Assembly: GCA_900319855.1 (NCBI GenBank)
Contig: ONQC01000016.1
Span: 1 to 64,000 of the forward strand
Length of the DNA: 64,000 nucleotides
Source of the DNA: an uncultured Bacteroidales bacterium
GTDB taxonomy: Bacteria; Bacteroidota; Bacteroidia; Bacteroidales; UBA932
Reading direction: 5' to 3'
Numbering within the stretch: position 1 is the first letter of the stretch; each line of letters starts with the position of its first letter. The translations under genes and the position numbers were made by a program. Below are positions 51,568 to 59,952 of the stretch, in pieces. Below the pieces are notes generated by a model. That model saw only the letters and a program-made list of their open reading frames with translations. It had not been told where the DNA came from and made no database searches.

Positions 51568-54500
51568 TTAGAAGTTGAGGTTGATACCGAAGGTCAGGGT
51601 CTTCAGCGGCGGCGTGCCCCAGATGGCATAGCCACCCGAGACGGCTTCCGGATCATAGTAGTCATACTTCGCCCAGGTCCAGAGGTTGTTGGCGGAGAGG
51701 TACAGGCGGGCCGAATCGATGCGGGCGGCCGCAGTCCAGGTCTTCGGCAGGGTGACGCCGAAAGTCAGGGTCTTCAGGCGGATGAAATCCGTGCTGTGGA
51801 GACGGCGGTCGGTGGTCACCTTGTTCATGGCGACGTCCGGGGAATCGATGAACTTTTCGAACTGGCTGACATCGCCGGGTTTCTTCCAGTTGTCCGCATA
51901 GTAGGTCGGGATGTTGGCCTCCATGTCGTTGCCGCCATGCTCGGTCTTCTGGGCCCAGCGGTCATAGGAATAGCCGCCGAACTGGTAGGAAAACAGGAAA
52001 CTCAGGTCGAACCAGCGGTAGCGCAGCGTATTGGACAGGCCGCCGGTCAGCTTCGGCTCGGCATGCTTGTCCAGCATGATGGCGTTCGCCTCGGTGTCAT
52101 TTTCCGTAATGTCCTTGATGTAGTTGCCCTTCTCGTCACGCTCGTTGGTGTAGAACTGCGGGGCGCCCGTGTCCGGGTTGATGCCGGCGAACTCGATCAT
52201 GTAGAAGGTCCGGTAGGAGTGGCCGACCGAGTGGTTGAACACGCCGTCGATGATCTCCGTCTGCTCGCCGTCCAGGACGACGATCTCATTGCGGTTGTGG
52301 GCCAGGTTGAAGGTCGTGTTCCAGGTGAAATCGTTCGTCTGGACATTCAGGGAGTTGATCTCCACCTCGACGCCGCGGTTGCGGACCTGGCCGATGTTGG
52401 TCAGGTAGGAACCCAGGCCGTTGGTCATGGAGATCGGCAGGTCCATCAGCAGGTTCTTGGTATTGCGGGTATAGTATTCGACCGTGAAGTTCAAGCGGTT
52501 CCACAGGCCGAAGTCGATACCGAGGTTGAGGTTGTAGTTGGTCTCCCACTTGAGGCCCTTGTTCTCGATCTGGGAGATGCCCATCGCCGGCTCCAGGTTG
52601 TAGCCACCGCTGACGGAGCTCAGTCCCATGTAGCCGAAATAGTCGGACGGAAGGGTACCGTTCACACCATAGGAAGCCCGGAGTTTCAGGTCGGTCAGCC
52701 AGTTCGAAACCGGCTGCATGAAATCCTCGCGGATCACGCGCCAGGCGCCGGACAGGGACCAGAAGTGACCCCAGCGGTTGTCCCGGTGCAGGCGGGAACT
52801 GCCGTCCACACGGTAGCTGCCGCCCAGATAGTAGCGGTTGTCATAGTCATAGTTGACGCGGCCGATGTAGGACACCAGGCGGGTCCGGCTCTGGCTGCCG
52901 CCGACGCCTTCGGTCTTCACGCCGTTGCTGATATCCTGGCGGGACGGGGTCGCAAAATTGGAAGCGTCGCCGGACAGGTAGTCGCTGTACTGGTCGTCGA
53001 TTTCATAACCCAGCAGTCCGTCGAGGTGGTGGACGTCGCCCAGGGTCTTGTTGTAGGTCAACTGGTTGGTCCAGACGAGTTTGTCCAGTTCATGGGACTC
53101 GACGGACATCTCGCCGTTGACGTCGTCGCCATTGGACGTGCGGGGGTCCGCCCAGTCTTTACCCTTGGTGTAGACAAAGTCATAGGCGACGGTGCTCTTG
53201 AACTTGAGGTCCGGGATGATCTCATACTGCGCCCAGGCCGTGTTGAAAGAGCGGGTAACCCAGTTTTTCTTGTAGTCGTAGGTTTGGGAAAGCAGCGGGT
53301 TGCGGTCGCCGTTGCGGATGAAATCGCGGTTCCAGGTACCGTCCTCGTTGTAGACCGGGTCGGAAGGCACCACGCAGTTACGGGAGGAATAGAACGGCGA
53401 GGTATAGGAGGTGCCTTCGCTGTAGATATCCTGCTGAACCTTGGAGAACAAAATGTTGGCTCCCAGGGACAGGCGGTCGGTCGCCATGTACTCGACATTG
53501 ACACGGGCGGACAGGCGCTCCATCTTGGAAGTGGCCGTGACGCCGTCCTGGTCCAGGTAGTTCAGGGACGTGAAATACTTGAAGCGGTCCGTACCGCCGG
53601 ACAGGGAAGCCTCATAGTTGGAATGACGGCCCTTGCGGAAAAGGATCTTGTCCCAGTCGACATAGCCGCACCAGGGAACCGGAGCGTAGGCGTCGATTTT
53701 TTCGTCGGCATAGGCCTTCGCGGCATCCTCGGTCTCGCCTTCACGGATGGCGTCGTTGTACAGGCCGGTCCACATGTAATCCCGGCGCTGCTCGCCGCCC
53801 ATGACCGGACGGAACGGCATGGCGAAGTCCGTCTTGCCCCAGTCTGCCTTGAAACTGACCTGCGGCTTGCCGGCCTTACCTTTCTTGGTGGTGATGACGA
53901 CCACGCCGTTCGCCGCACGCGAGCCGTACAGGGAAGCCGCCGCGGCGTCCTTGATGATGGTGATGTTTTCGATGTCGCTGTTGTTCAGGGTGGACATGAT
54001 GTCCAGACCCGCATCGCCGCCGGCGGCGCTGATGTCACCGCTGCGCATCGGAATGCCGTCGATGACATAGAGCGGAGAGTTGCTGGCATTGAACGAGCCC
54101 ATACCGCGGATGTTCAGGCTGGAGGCGGAACCCGGCTGGCCGGAAGCCTGGCTGAACTGGACGCCCGGTGCGTTGCCCTGCAGCATGTCCTGGAAGGAAA
54201 TGGCCGGTACATCCGCGAGCCGTTCCTGCTTCACACTGGAGGCGGAACCGGCGTAGGCCGATTTCTTGAAGGTACCGTAACCGGTCACGATGACCTCGTC
54301 CATCAGGACGGCGTCTGGATCCAGCTGGATGGAGAGCTGGGCGGAGGAAGTGACACGGACCTCCTTGTCGACATAGCCCAGGCAGGAGACGACGAGGGTC
54401 ACCGGCAGGGACGGGACCTCCAGGGAGAAGCGTCCGTCAATATCCGTCGCCGCACCCTGGCGGGAACCTTTCACCATGACACCCGCGCCGATGACAGGCT

Positions 54501-54657
54501 CCTGCGTCTGTGCATCGGTGACGATGCCCTGCAGGCGGGTCGGTGCCGCCCAAGCCGGTTCACTGAACCCCAAACCGGCAAGCAGCACCAGGCAGCTGCA
54601 AAGAAGATTTCTCCACAGCGCTTTGATGTTTGCAGATTTTAACATGAAGTAAGTCAA
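51568..54657 (-). CDS. SusC/RagA family TonB-linked outer-membrane protein
   Basis: A 1029-residue receptor. The signal (an alternative start at 54645 is possible) ends near SEPAWAAP, followed by the CarboxypepD_reg domain (LQGIVTDAQTQEPVIGAGV) and TonB box with plug (DEVIVTGYGTFKKSAYAG). The SusC signature is SNSPLYVIDGIPMRSGD. The C-terminus LKTLTFGINLNF is the barrel end. It works with the SusD lipoprotein encoded 13 nt downstream to import a TonB-dependent substrate. Substrate cannot be told from sequence. Confidence 0.96.
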   Translation of the reverse strand: MTYFMLKSANIKALWRNLLCSCLVLLAGLGFSEPAWAAPTRLQGIVTDAQTQEPVIGAGVMVKGSRQGAATDIDGRFSLEVPSLPVTLVVSCLGYVDKEVRVTSSAQLSIQLDPDAVLMDEVIVTGYGTFKKSAYAGSASSVKQERLADVPAISFQDMLQGNAPGVQFSQASGQPGSASSLNIRGMGSFNASNSPLYVIDGIPMRSGDISAAGGDAGLDIMSTLNNSDIENITIIKDAAAASLYGSRAANGVVVITTKKGKAGKPQVSFKADWGKTDFAMPFRPVMGGEQRRDYMWTGLYNDAIREGETEDAAKAYADEKIDAYAPVPWCGYVDWDKILFRKGRHSNYEASLSGGTDRFKYFTSLNYLDQDGVTATSKMERLSARVNVEYMATDRLSLGANILFSKVQQDIYSEGTSYTSPFYSSRNCVVPSDPVYNEDGTWNRDFIRNGDRNPLLSQTYDYKKNWVTRSFNTAWAQYEIIPDLKFKSTVAYDFVYTKGKDWADPRTSNGDDVNGEMSVESHELDKLVWTNQLTYNKTLGDVHHLDGLLGYEIDDQYSDYLSGDASNFATPSRQDISNGVKTEGVGGSQSRTRLVSYIGRVNYDYDNRYYLGGSYRVDGSSRLHRDNRWGHFWSLSGAWRVIREDFMQPVSNWLTDLKLRASYGVNGTLPSDYFGYMGLSSVSGGYNLEPAMGISQIENKGLKWETNYNLNLGIDFGLWNRLNFTVEYYTRNTKNLLMDLPISMTNGLGSYLTNIGQVRNRGVEVEINSLNVQTNDFTWNTTFNLAHNRNEIVVLDGEQTEIIDGVFNHSVGHSYRTFYMIEFAGINPDTGAPQFYTNERDEKGNYIKDITENDTEANAIMLDKHAEPKLTGGLSNTLRYRWFDLSFLFSYQFGGYSYDRWAQKTEHGGNDMEANIPTYYADNWKKPGDVSQFEKFIDSPDVAMNKVTTDRRLHSTDFIRLKTLTFGVTLPKTWTAAARIDSARLYLSANNLWTWAKYDYYDPEAVSGGYAIWGTPPLKTLTFGINLNF

Positions 54658-54710
54658 TTGATTAATAGAATTGTAACCGTATATTCGCTATATAAAAGTT
54701 TTTCATGCGA

Positions 54711-54718
54711 CAAATTTA
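54711..54718 (-). promoter_or_regulatory. -7 box TAAATTTG for the SusC/SusD operon
   Basis: The plus-strand CAAATTTA reads TAAATTTG toward SusC, 54 nt upstream of its ATG, in an AT-rich gap. Confidence 0.6.
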
Positions 54719-54809
54719 TATAAATACAGCCAATTTGACCATTTTTTTCGTCCTTTATAATAATTGATTCGACCAAAAAGTAGAATAGCATCTTTTGCAC
54801 GAAAAACAC

Positions 54810-54817
54810 TATCTTTG
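54810..54817 (+). promoter_or_regulatory. -7 box TATCTTTG close to the MATE start codon
   Basis: An exact TAnnTTTG match ends 7 nt before the ATG at 54825, implying a leader of at most a few bases. A weaker ATCTTTTG about 20 nt upstream is an alternative that would allow a normal leader. Confidence 0.5.
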
Positions 54818-54824
54818 CGGCTCC

Positions 54825-56156
54825 ATGGATATTTCACTCAGCGGACATTACGGATACCGGCGCCTGGCCGTTTCCTCCGTTCCGAGCATCCTCATGATGC
54901 TCGTCGGGAGCATCTACAGCGTCGTGGACGGGATCTTCGTCTCCAACTTCGTCGGAACGACGGCGTTTGCAGCCCTGAACATCATCTGGCCGGCCGTGAT
55001 GATCATCGGCGCCCTCGGATTGATGGTCGGAACCGGCGGAAGCGCCATCGTCTCCATCACGATGGGACAGCGGGACTATGCCCGGGCCAACCGCTATTTC
55101 AGCATGCTGATCCGGTTTACCCTGCTGCTGTCTGTGATTTTCATGATTCCGCTCCTGGTGTTCATGGAACCGCTGGCCCGGGCCCTCGGCGCTGAGGGAG
55201 AAACGCTGCGCCAATGCGTCATCTACGGGAGGATCTGCACCGTCGGGCTGCCTGCCTTCATGCTCCAGATGTGCTTCCAGTCTTTTTACATGACCGCCGA
55301 GAAACCCCAGCTCGGAACGGCGCTGTCCATCGCCTGCGCCGTCACGAACATGGTCCTGGACGCCTTGTTCATCATCGTGTTCAAATGGGGTTTGGCCGGT
55401 GCGGCGGCCGCCTCGATGCTGGCCTGCTGCGTGGGCGGTTTCTATCCGCTCTGGTATTTCCACAACCGGCGCAACCGCAGTTCTTTGAAACTGGTCCCGG
55501 CCCGCTTTGAAAAGAAGGTGCTTTCCCGCGCGAGCAGCAACGGCCTGTCGGAGTATGTCGGCAACATCTCCTTCAACATCCTGGCCATCTGCTACAACCT
55601 GCAGCTGCTCAAGATGATGGGAGAAAACGGCGTGGCCGCCTATTCGGTCCTGCTGTATTTCGGATACATCTTCGCTGCCATCTTCATCGGCTACAACATC
55701 ACCGTCACGCCCATCATCGGATTCAACTATGGGTCGGAAAACACCGCGGAGCTCAAGAGTTTGCTGCGGCACAGCGTGACGCTGCTGCTGGTACTGGGGG
55801 CCATCATGACCCTGGTCTCGGAGCTGGCGGCAGGGCCGGCTGCGCGCCTGTTCGTCGGCTATGATCCCGAGCTGTGCGACTTGACCAAGCATGCCATCCG
55901 GCTCTACATGCTCAGTTTCTTCATCGCCGGCATCAACCTCTTCACCTCCGCCTGGTTCACGGGATTGGGGAATGGCAAGGTCTCCGCCATCGTGGCCTTT
56001 ATCCGCAACCTGGTCTTCGAGCTGGGATTCGTTTTCCTCCTGCCCGCCATCCTGGGACCGGACGGCATCTGGCTCGCCGTCGATGCCGCCGACCTGTGCT
56101 GCCTGATCCTGGGCACCGCGCTGATCCTCGGCTACCGGAAAACCTATGGCTATTAA
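54825..56156 (+). CDS. MATE family efflux transporter
   Basis: A 443-residue inner-membrane protein with about twelve hydrophobic segments in two related halves. It matches MATE exporters of the NorM/DinF type, which expel drugs or metabolites using Na+ or H+: SSVPSILMMLVGSIYSVVDG, FALNIIWP-like helices, VGTGGSAIVSITMGQRDYAR and, in the second half, GYNITVTPIIGFNYGSEN. The start at 54825 is chosen because the in-frame ATG at 54795 precedes the promoter box. Followed by two DUF4230 genes on the same strand. Confidence 0.9.
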   Translation: MDISLSGHYGYRRLAVSSVPSILMMLVGSIYSVVDGIFVSNFVGTTAFAALNIIWPAVMIIGALGLMVGTGGSAIVSITMGQRDYARANRYFSMLIRFTLLLSVIFMIPLLVFMEPLARALGAEGETLRQCVIYGRICTVGLPAFMLQMCFQSFYMTAEKPQLGTALSIACAVTNMVLDALFIIVFKWGLAGAAAASMLACCVGGFYPLWYFHNRRNRSSLKLVPARFEKKVLSRASSNGLSEYVGNISFNILAICYNLQLLKMMGENGVAAYSVLLYFGYIFAAIFIGYNITVTPIIGFNYGSENTAELKSLLRHSVTLLLVLGAIMTLVSELAAGPAARLFVGYDPELCDLTKHAIRLYMLSFFIAGINLFTSAWFTGLGNGKVSAIVAFIRNLVFELGFVFLLPAILGPDGIWLAVDAADLCCLILGTALILGYRKTYGY

Positions 56157-56201
56157 ACGGGTTTGGCACGCGGTGTGCAGCATCCCGGACAGACGTATAC
56201 C

Positions 56202-56777
56202 ATGAAACGAACCGGATTCTTATCTGCCTTCCTGGCCCTCTTGCTCCCGGCCCTGCTCGTGTCGGGATGCGCTTCGCGCGGCCCTGAGGAAGATCCCGTC
56301 GCCCGGGAGATCCAGGCCCTGTCCTCCGCCAAGGAGCTGGGTCTGGTGGAATACCGCGTCCGGAAAATCATCAAGGCCGATGACGTCGGCGAGTGGTACA
56401 AGCTGGGACAAAGGAAGATCCTCTTCAGCTGCACCGCCTACCTGAAAGCCGGTATCGACCTGTCCGCATTCTCGCTCGCAGATGTCGTTGCGGACCGGGA
56501 AGCGGGTACGGTCACCGTGACCCTTCCCCACGCGAAACTCCTGACCCTCAATATTCCGGCATCGGAGGTCCGGCTGGAATACGACCAGGTGACCCTCCTG
56601 CGCTCCTCCTTCTCCGCCCAGGAAAGGAACGACCTGCTCCGCCAGGGAGAAGCCCAGATTCGCCAGAGCGTCCCGTCCCTCGGCATCCTCGAAAAGGCCG
56701 AGGAGAATGCGACCCTGTTCTTCGAATCCCTGTTCTCGAAAATGGGCTTCGAAACCGTAAACGTACGATTTAAATAA
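56202..56777 (+). CDS. DUF4230 lipoprotein
   Basis: A 191-residue lipoprotein; the ATG at 56202 gives MKRTGFLSAFLALLLPALLV with lipobox SGC. DUF4230 features are LGLVEYRVRKIIKADD, FSCTAYLKAGIDLSAFSLAD and TVTVTLPHAKLLTLNIPASE. The domain is periplasmic and of unknown function. The next gene, 8 nt downstream, encodes a second DUF4230 protein anchored by a membrane helix, so the pair may form a hetero-oligomer. Confidence 0.83.
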   Translation: MKRTGFLSAFLALLLPALLVSGCASRGPEEDPVAREIQALSSAKELGLVEYRVRKIIKADDVGEWYKLGQRKILFSCTAYLKAGIDLSAFSLADVVADREAGTVTVTLPHAKLLTLNIPASEVRLEYDQVTLLRSSFSAQERNDLLRQGEAQIRQSVPSLGILEKAEENATLFFESLFSKMGFETVNVRFK

Positions 56778-56785
56778 AGGGGAAC

Positions 56786-57460
56786 ATGGCCAGGAAAACC
56801 TACCGGAAAACGATTACCATCACGGTCTCTCCCACCGTCATCCTGCTGGCCGTGCTGATCCTGTGCATCGGCTGGACCCTCATCCGGCTCAAGCGGAACC
56901 CGGATCCCAAGACGCTCCGGATCGCCGAGACCGCCGTCCTGGTCGAGCAGGTCAAAACCCTCGGGGAACTGACCACCGCCTGCTATTATGACGAACTCGT
57001 TCTCCAGGGCACCAAGCAGAATTATTTCTCCACGACCCCGCTCGGCGCCCTCGCCCGGGAAGGCCTCGGCCGGGATGTCGACGACCACCTGGTCCTCATC
57101 GCCCGGGGTACGGTCCGTGCCGGCCTCGATTTCCTGGAAATGGACGCGGAAGACATCCGTTTCTCCGGCGATACGGTATACCTCCGGCTACCGGAACCCC
57201 GGTACCTGGACGTCATCGTCAATCCTTCCGACTTCGAAGTCTTTGCGGAATCCGGTACCTGGACCCACGAGCAGGTTTCCCGGCTCCAGGACACGGCGCG
57301 GGAACGGCTGATCCAGGGGGCAGACCATTACGGGCTCAAGACCCGGGCCTACGAAGGTGCCATGGATGCCATCACGACCCTGCTCGAAGCTGCCGGGTAT
57401 ACCCACGTCCGCTTCGACCACCGGCCATCCTATATCAAGCTGCCTCCGCTCCGTGACTGA
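56786..57460 (+). CDS. DUF4230 protein with N-terminal membrane anchor
   Basis: A 224-residue protein with one N-terminal membrane helix (ITVSPTVILLAVLILCIGWT) followed by a DUF4230 domain: TAVLVEQVKTLGELTTACYY, IARGTVRAGLDFLEMDAEDI and DTVYLRLPEPRYLDVIVNPS. It resembles the preceding gene product in domain but not in anchoring (lipid against helix). The function of the family is not known. The pair sits downstream of the MATE exporter. Confidence 0.85.
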   Translation: MARKTYRKTITITVSPTVILLAVLILCIGWTLIRLKRNPDPKTLRIAETAVLVEQVKTLGELTTACYYDELVLQGTKQNYFSTTPLGALAREGLGRDVDDHLVLIARGTVRAGLDFLEMDAEDIRFSGDTVYLRLPEPRYLDVIVNPSDFEVFAESGTWTHEQVSRLQDTARERLIQGADHYGLKTRAYEGAMDAITTLLEAAGYTHVRFDHRPSYIKLPPLRD

Positions 57461-57469
57461 GCCCGGTCC

Positions 57470-59878
57470 TTACGGACGGCCCGCCAGCAAATCGACGACG
57501 CAAGAGGTCAGGCGTGCCGTGGAATGGGTCCAGATTTCCTTATAGGTACAGTTGGACTGCATGGGGAAATAGGGCTCGTCGTCGTTTTCGAAGGTCTCGA
57601 TGCCGACGGGAACGGCTCCGACCACATTCCCGGCATACGCCCCATATAACAACGGATAATCGTAGCCTTCCCCATAGACCGTGCTGAGGGCGAACGGGTT
57701 GAATCCCAAGACATACTCCACCTGACGGGCAGCGACGTCATACAGGCCGCCGTCCTGCAGGGCATCCGAGAGGATGAAACAGGCCTTCGCCTTGGCCAGC
57801 GTGACGGCGTTGAAGCCGCGGAACTGGTAGGCGACGGGGAACCGGCGCAGGTAGAAGCCGCCACCGAGCGGAAGGCCGTTGCGCACCTGGGCATTGTACT
57901 CTTCCAGCGTCGGCAGTCCGACGGCCTCCCCTTCATGGTAAAGGCCGGAATAATCCGTATTGTCCAATTCATAGACGGCGGCGGGCAGGAGTCCGTACGG
58001 GGCCATGACATCGGCCGTTTCCCGGTACCAGTCGGCGGCCGCCGCGAGGGAGGCACGCCACTGCGGTGCCTCCGGGTGGGAAGGAGCCGCCTTCAGCAGC
58101 ATCGCAAGTCCCTGGACCAGACGGTGTTCCTGGCTCTGGTGATACCAGGCGAGGATCCGCTTGTGTTCTTTCCCTTCATAGAAGAAGCCGTGCAGGGGCA
58201 TCGACCAGTCCGTCCGGCGCGGCAGCTGCTGGCAGGCCATGACGGTCCGGGCCCGCTCGGCGGCGACATCCAGATACTGCGCATCGCCGGTGAGCCGGTA
58301 CAGCCGCATCGCAGAGGTGACTGCCATCGCCGTCAGCTCTGCCGTGTTTTCTTCATTGAGCTGGCTGTCGATCCGCCTTAAGGCGAACGCAAAGTCTTCT
58401 TCGGCAACCAGGCGGCACCAACGGGCGAAGACGGGGTCCGTCTTCTCAAAATGCGGAACGGCCATCGCCGCATATTCGGCGCTGCGGAAATTGTCCGAGG
58501 CCCGGTCGGACGCAGTGCCGTCCATGTCGTCCTTGTCGCCACGGATGTTCATCGTCCAGATGCCGATGATCAGGCCGCCGGCCCGGTAGCCATCTCCGAA
58601 ACGGGTCCGGAGCACCCAGTTCAAACCCCAGCGGGCTTCTTCGAGCAACCGGCCATAGAGAACGGGATCACGGTCCTGCATGAGGTCGGCGGCCTCGAGC
58701 AGGGCAATGCCGGATTCGGCGGTATTGCCGGTTCCCTGGGTCAGGTCCGCCGCATCGTGCCATCCGCCCGCAATGCTGACGCTCCGCCCGTCGGGATGGT
58801 GGAGGAAGACGTCCTGGTGGCACTCCTGGTGGATGCCGGGCTGGTCGAAGCCGCAGCGTTCGGAGAAGTAGAAATTCACGGAATGCCACAGGTTTCCTTC
58901 ATAGGCCGAAGGCCCGATGGCAAAGGGGCGGGAAGACACGTCCCCGCAGGTCAGCACATAGGTTCCGGACGTATCGAAGTCGCTGAAATCCAAGAGCATG
59001 AGACCATGGTCCATGGACTTTCCCCTCCCGTTGAACACCGTCCGGCCGCTGTCCGCATCCCGCAGCTGGAACGCCCGTGAGCCCCCTGCCGGAACGAGGG
59101 CCTGCTTCCGGGAACCGGTGGTATATCCGCAATGGCTGTAGGCCATCGTGCCCTCCTTGAGATCAAACCCGCGGGAATGCTCGGGATCGACTTTTTCCAA
59201 ACGCATGTCTTCGACATACAGGTGCATCCGGTCCGAAGCGCCGGCCGTCTCGCCGTTCATCATCATCGAAGCGGACAGGCCGGTGACCTTGTCCCGGTAC
59301 AGGTCGGGAATCTCCCAGATAATCTGCGTCCATTCCCCGGGCCGGACCGTAACGAAATGCTCCCCTTCGAAACGCCCCGGCGTCGGCATCGGCTTGACCC
59401 CCTCGTTGTGGAGGCCGAAACCGAGGAAGACCAGGTAATATCCGGGCGCATCGACATAGACCCAGCATGAGAAGCGGTTCCATTCGCGCAGGTCCTCCCC
59501 GTCCAGGGGACGGATGATGTCCGGCATGCCGTAGTTGCGGTTGGTGGGATTCTTCTTCTCCAGAGAAGCGGGAGCGTCCAGGTGGACGGAGCCCTTTCCG
59601 TTACGGGTGACGGTATAATCGGGCGAGATGGTACCGGGGCCCGTGTGGCGGAGAGCGGCAAAGTCCTCAACCAGCGGCAGTTCCCGGCTCTTCAGGACGG
59701 GTTTGGCCTGCCACCGTTCCATTCCGGACCGGCCGGGGATCTCCTGCATGATCCGGTGGACCCGGTCGCTTTCCCGGATCTGGCGGACAAGGGCGGTATC
59801 GCTTTGGGCGTTCGCCTGCAGCGGGGCGGCCAGCAGGACGAGGATGCCGATAAGGGTTCGACTACGTAGGAATGCCAT
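57470..59878 (-). CDS. GH9 family glycoside hydrolase with CelD-like N-terminal Ig domain
   Basis: An 802-residue exported enzyme. Signal MAFLRSRTLIGILVLLAAPL precedes about 250 residues of a beta-sandwich module (FSCWVYVDAPGYYLVFLGF). The cellulase N-terminal Ig-like domain follows (GYTTGSRKQALVPAGGSRAF), then the GH9 (alpha/alpha)6 barrel with GGWHDAADLTQGTGNTAESG in place of the usual GGWYDAGD. The C-terminal Glu in CTYKEIWTHSTARL is the candidate acid. The normal late His/Asp motifs are not obvious, so this is a divergent GH9. It lies downstream of SusD and SusC, a small PUL probably acting on a beta-glucan or related polymer. Confidence 0.82.
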   Translation of the reverse strand: MAFLRSRTLIGILVLLAAPLQANAQSDTALVRQIRESDRVHRIMQEIPGRSGMERWQAKPVLKSRELPLVEDFAALRHTGPGTISPDYTVTRNGKGSVHLDAPASLEKKNPTNRNYGMPDIIRPLDGEDLREWNRFSCWVYVDAPGYYLVFLGFGLHNEGVKPMPTPGRFEGEHFVTVRPGEWTQIIWEIPDLYRDKVTGLSASMMMNGETAGASDRMHLYVEDMRLEKVDPEHSRGFDLKEGTMAYSHCGYTTGSRKQALVPAGGSRAFQLRDADSGRTVFNGRGKSMDHGLMLLDFSDFDTSGTYVLTCGDVSSRPFAIGPSAYEGNLWHSVNFYFSERCGFDQPGIHQECHQDVFLHHPDGRSVSIAGGWHDAADLTQGTGNTAESGIALLEAADLMQDRDPVLYGRLLEEARWGLNWVLRTRFGDGYRAGGLIIGIWTMNIRGDKDDMDGTASDRASDNFRSAEYAAMAVPHFEKTDPVFARWCRLVAEEDFAFALRRIDSQLNEENTAELTAMAVTSAMRLYRLTGDAQYLDVAAERARTVMACQQLPRRTDWSMPLHGFFYEGKEHKRILAWYHQSQEHRLVQGLAMLLKAAPSHPEAPQWRASLAAAADWYRETADVMAPYGLLPAAVYELDNTDYSGLYHEGEAVGLPTLEEYNAQVRNGLPLGGGFYLRRFPVAYQFRGFNAVTLAKAKACFILSDALQDGGLYDVAARQVEYVLGFNPFALSTVYGEGYDYPLLYGAYAGNVVGAVPVGIETFENDDEPYFPMQSNCTYKEIWTHSTARLTSCVVDLLAGRP

Positions 59879-59901
59879 GTTTTCTCAATGCGGATAAGGG
59901 A

Positions 59902-59939
59902 ATAAGAGGACGATCCCCCAAAGGGAACCGTCCTCTTAT
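59902..59939 (-). terminator. Hairpin between SusD and GH9
   Basis: ATAAGAGGACG (59902-59912) and CGTCCTCTTAT (59929-59939) form a perfect 11-bp stem in the 75-nt gap. No long T-run follows, so it may attenuate or stabilise rather than fully terminate the SusCD transcript before the GH9 gene. Confidence 0.65.
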
Positions 59940-59952
59940 CAGGATTAACAGA

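Noticed and set aside
51553..54642. 1029-codon frame antisense to the SusC gene
   Set aside because: Shadow of SusC codon structure; no domains recognised.
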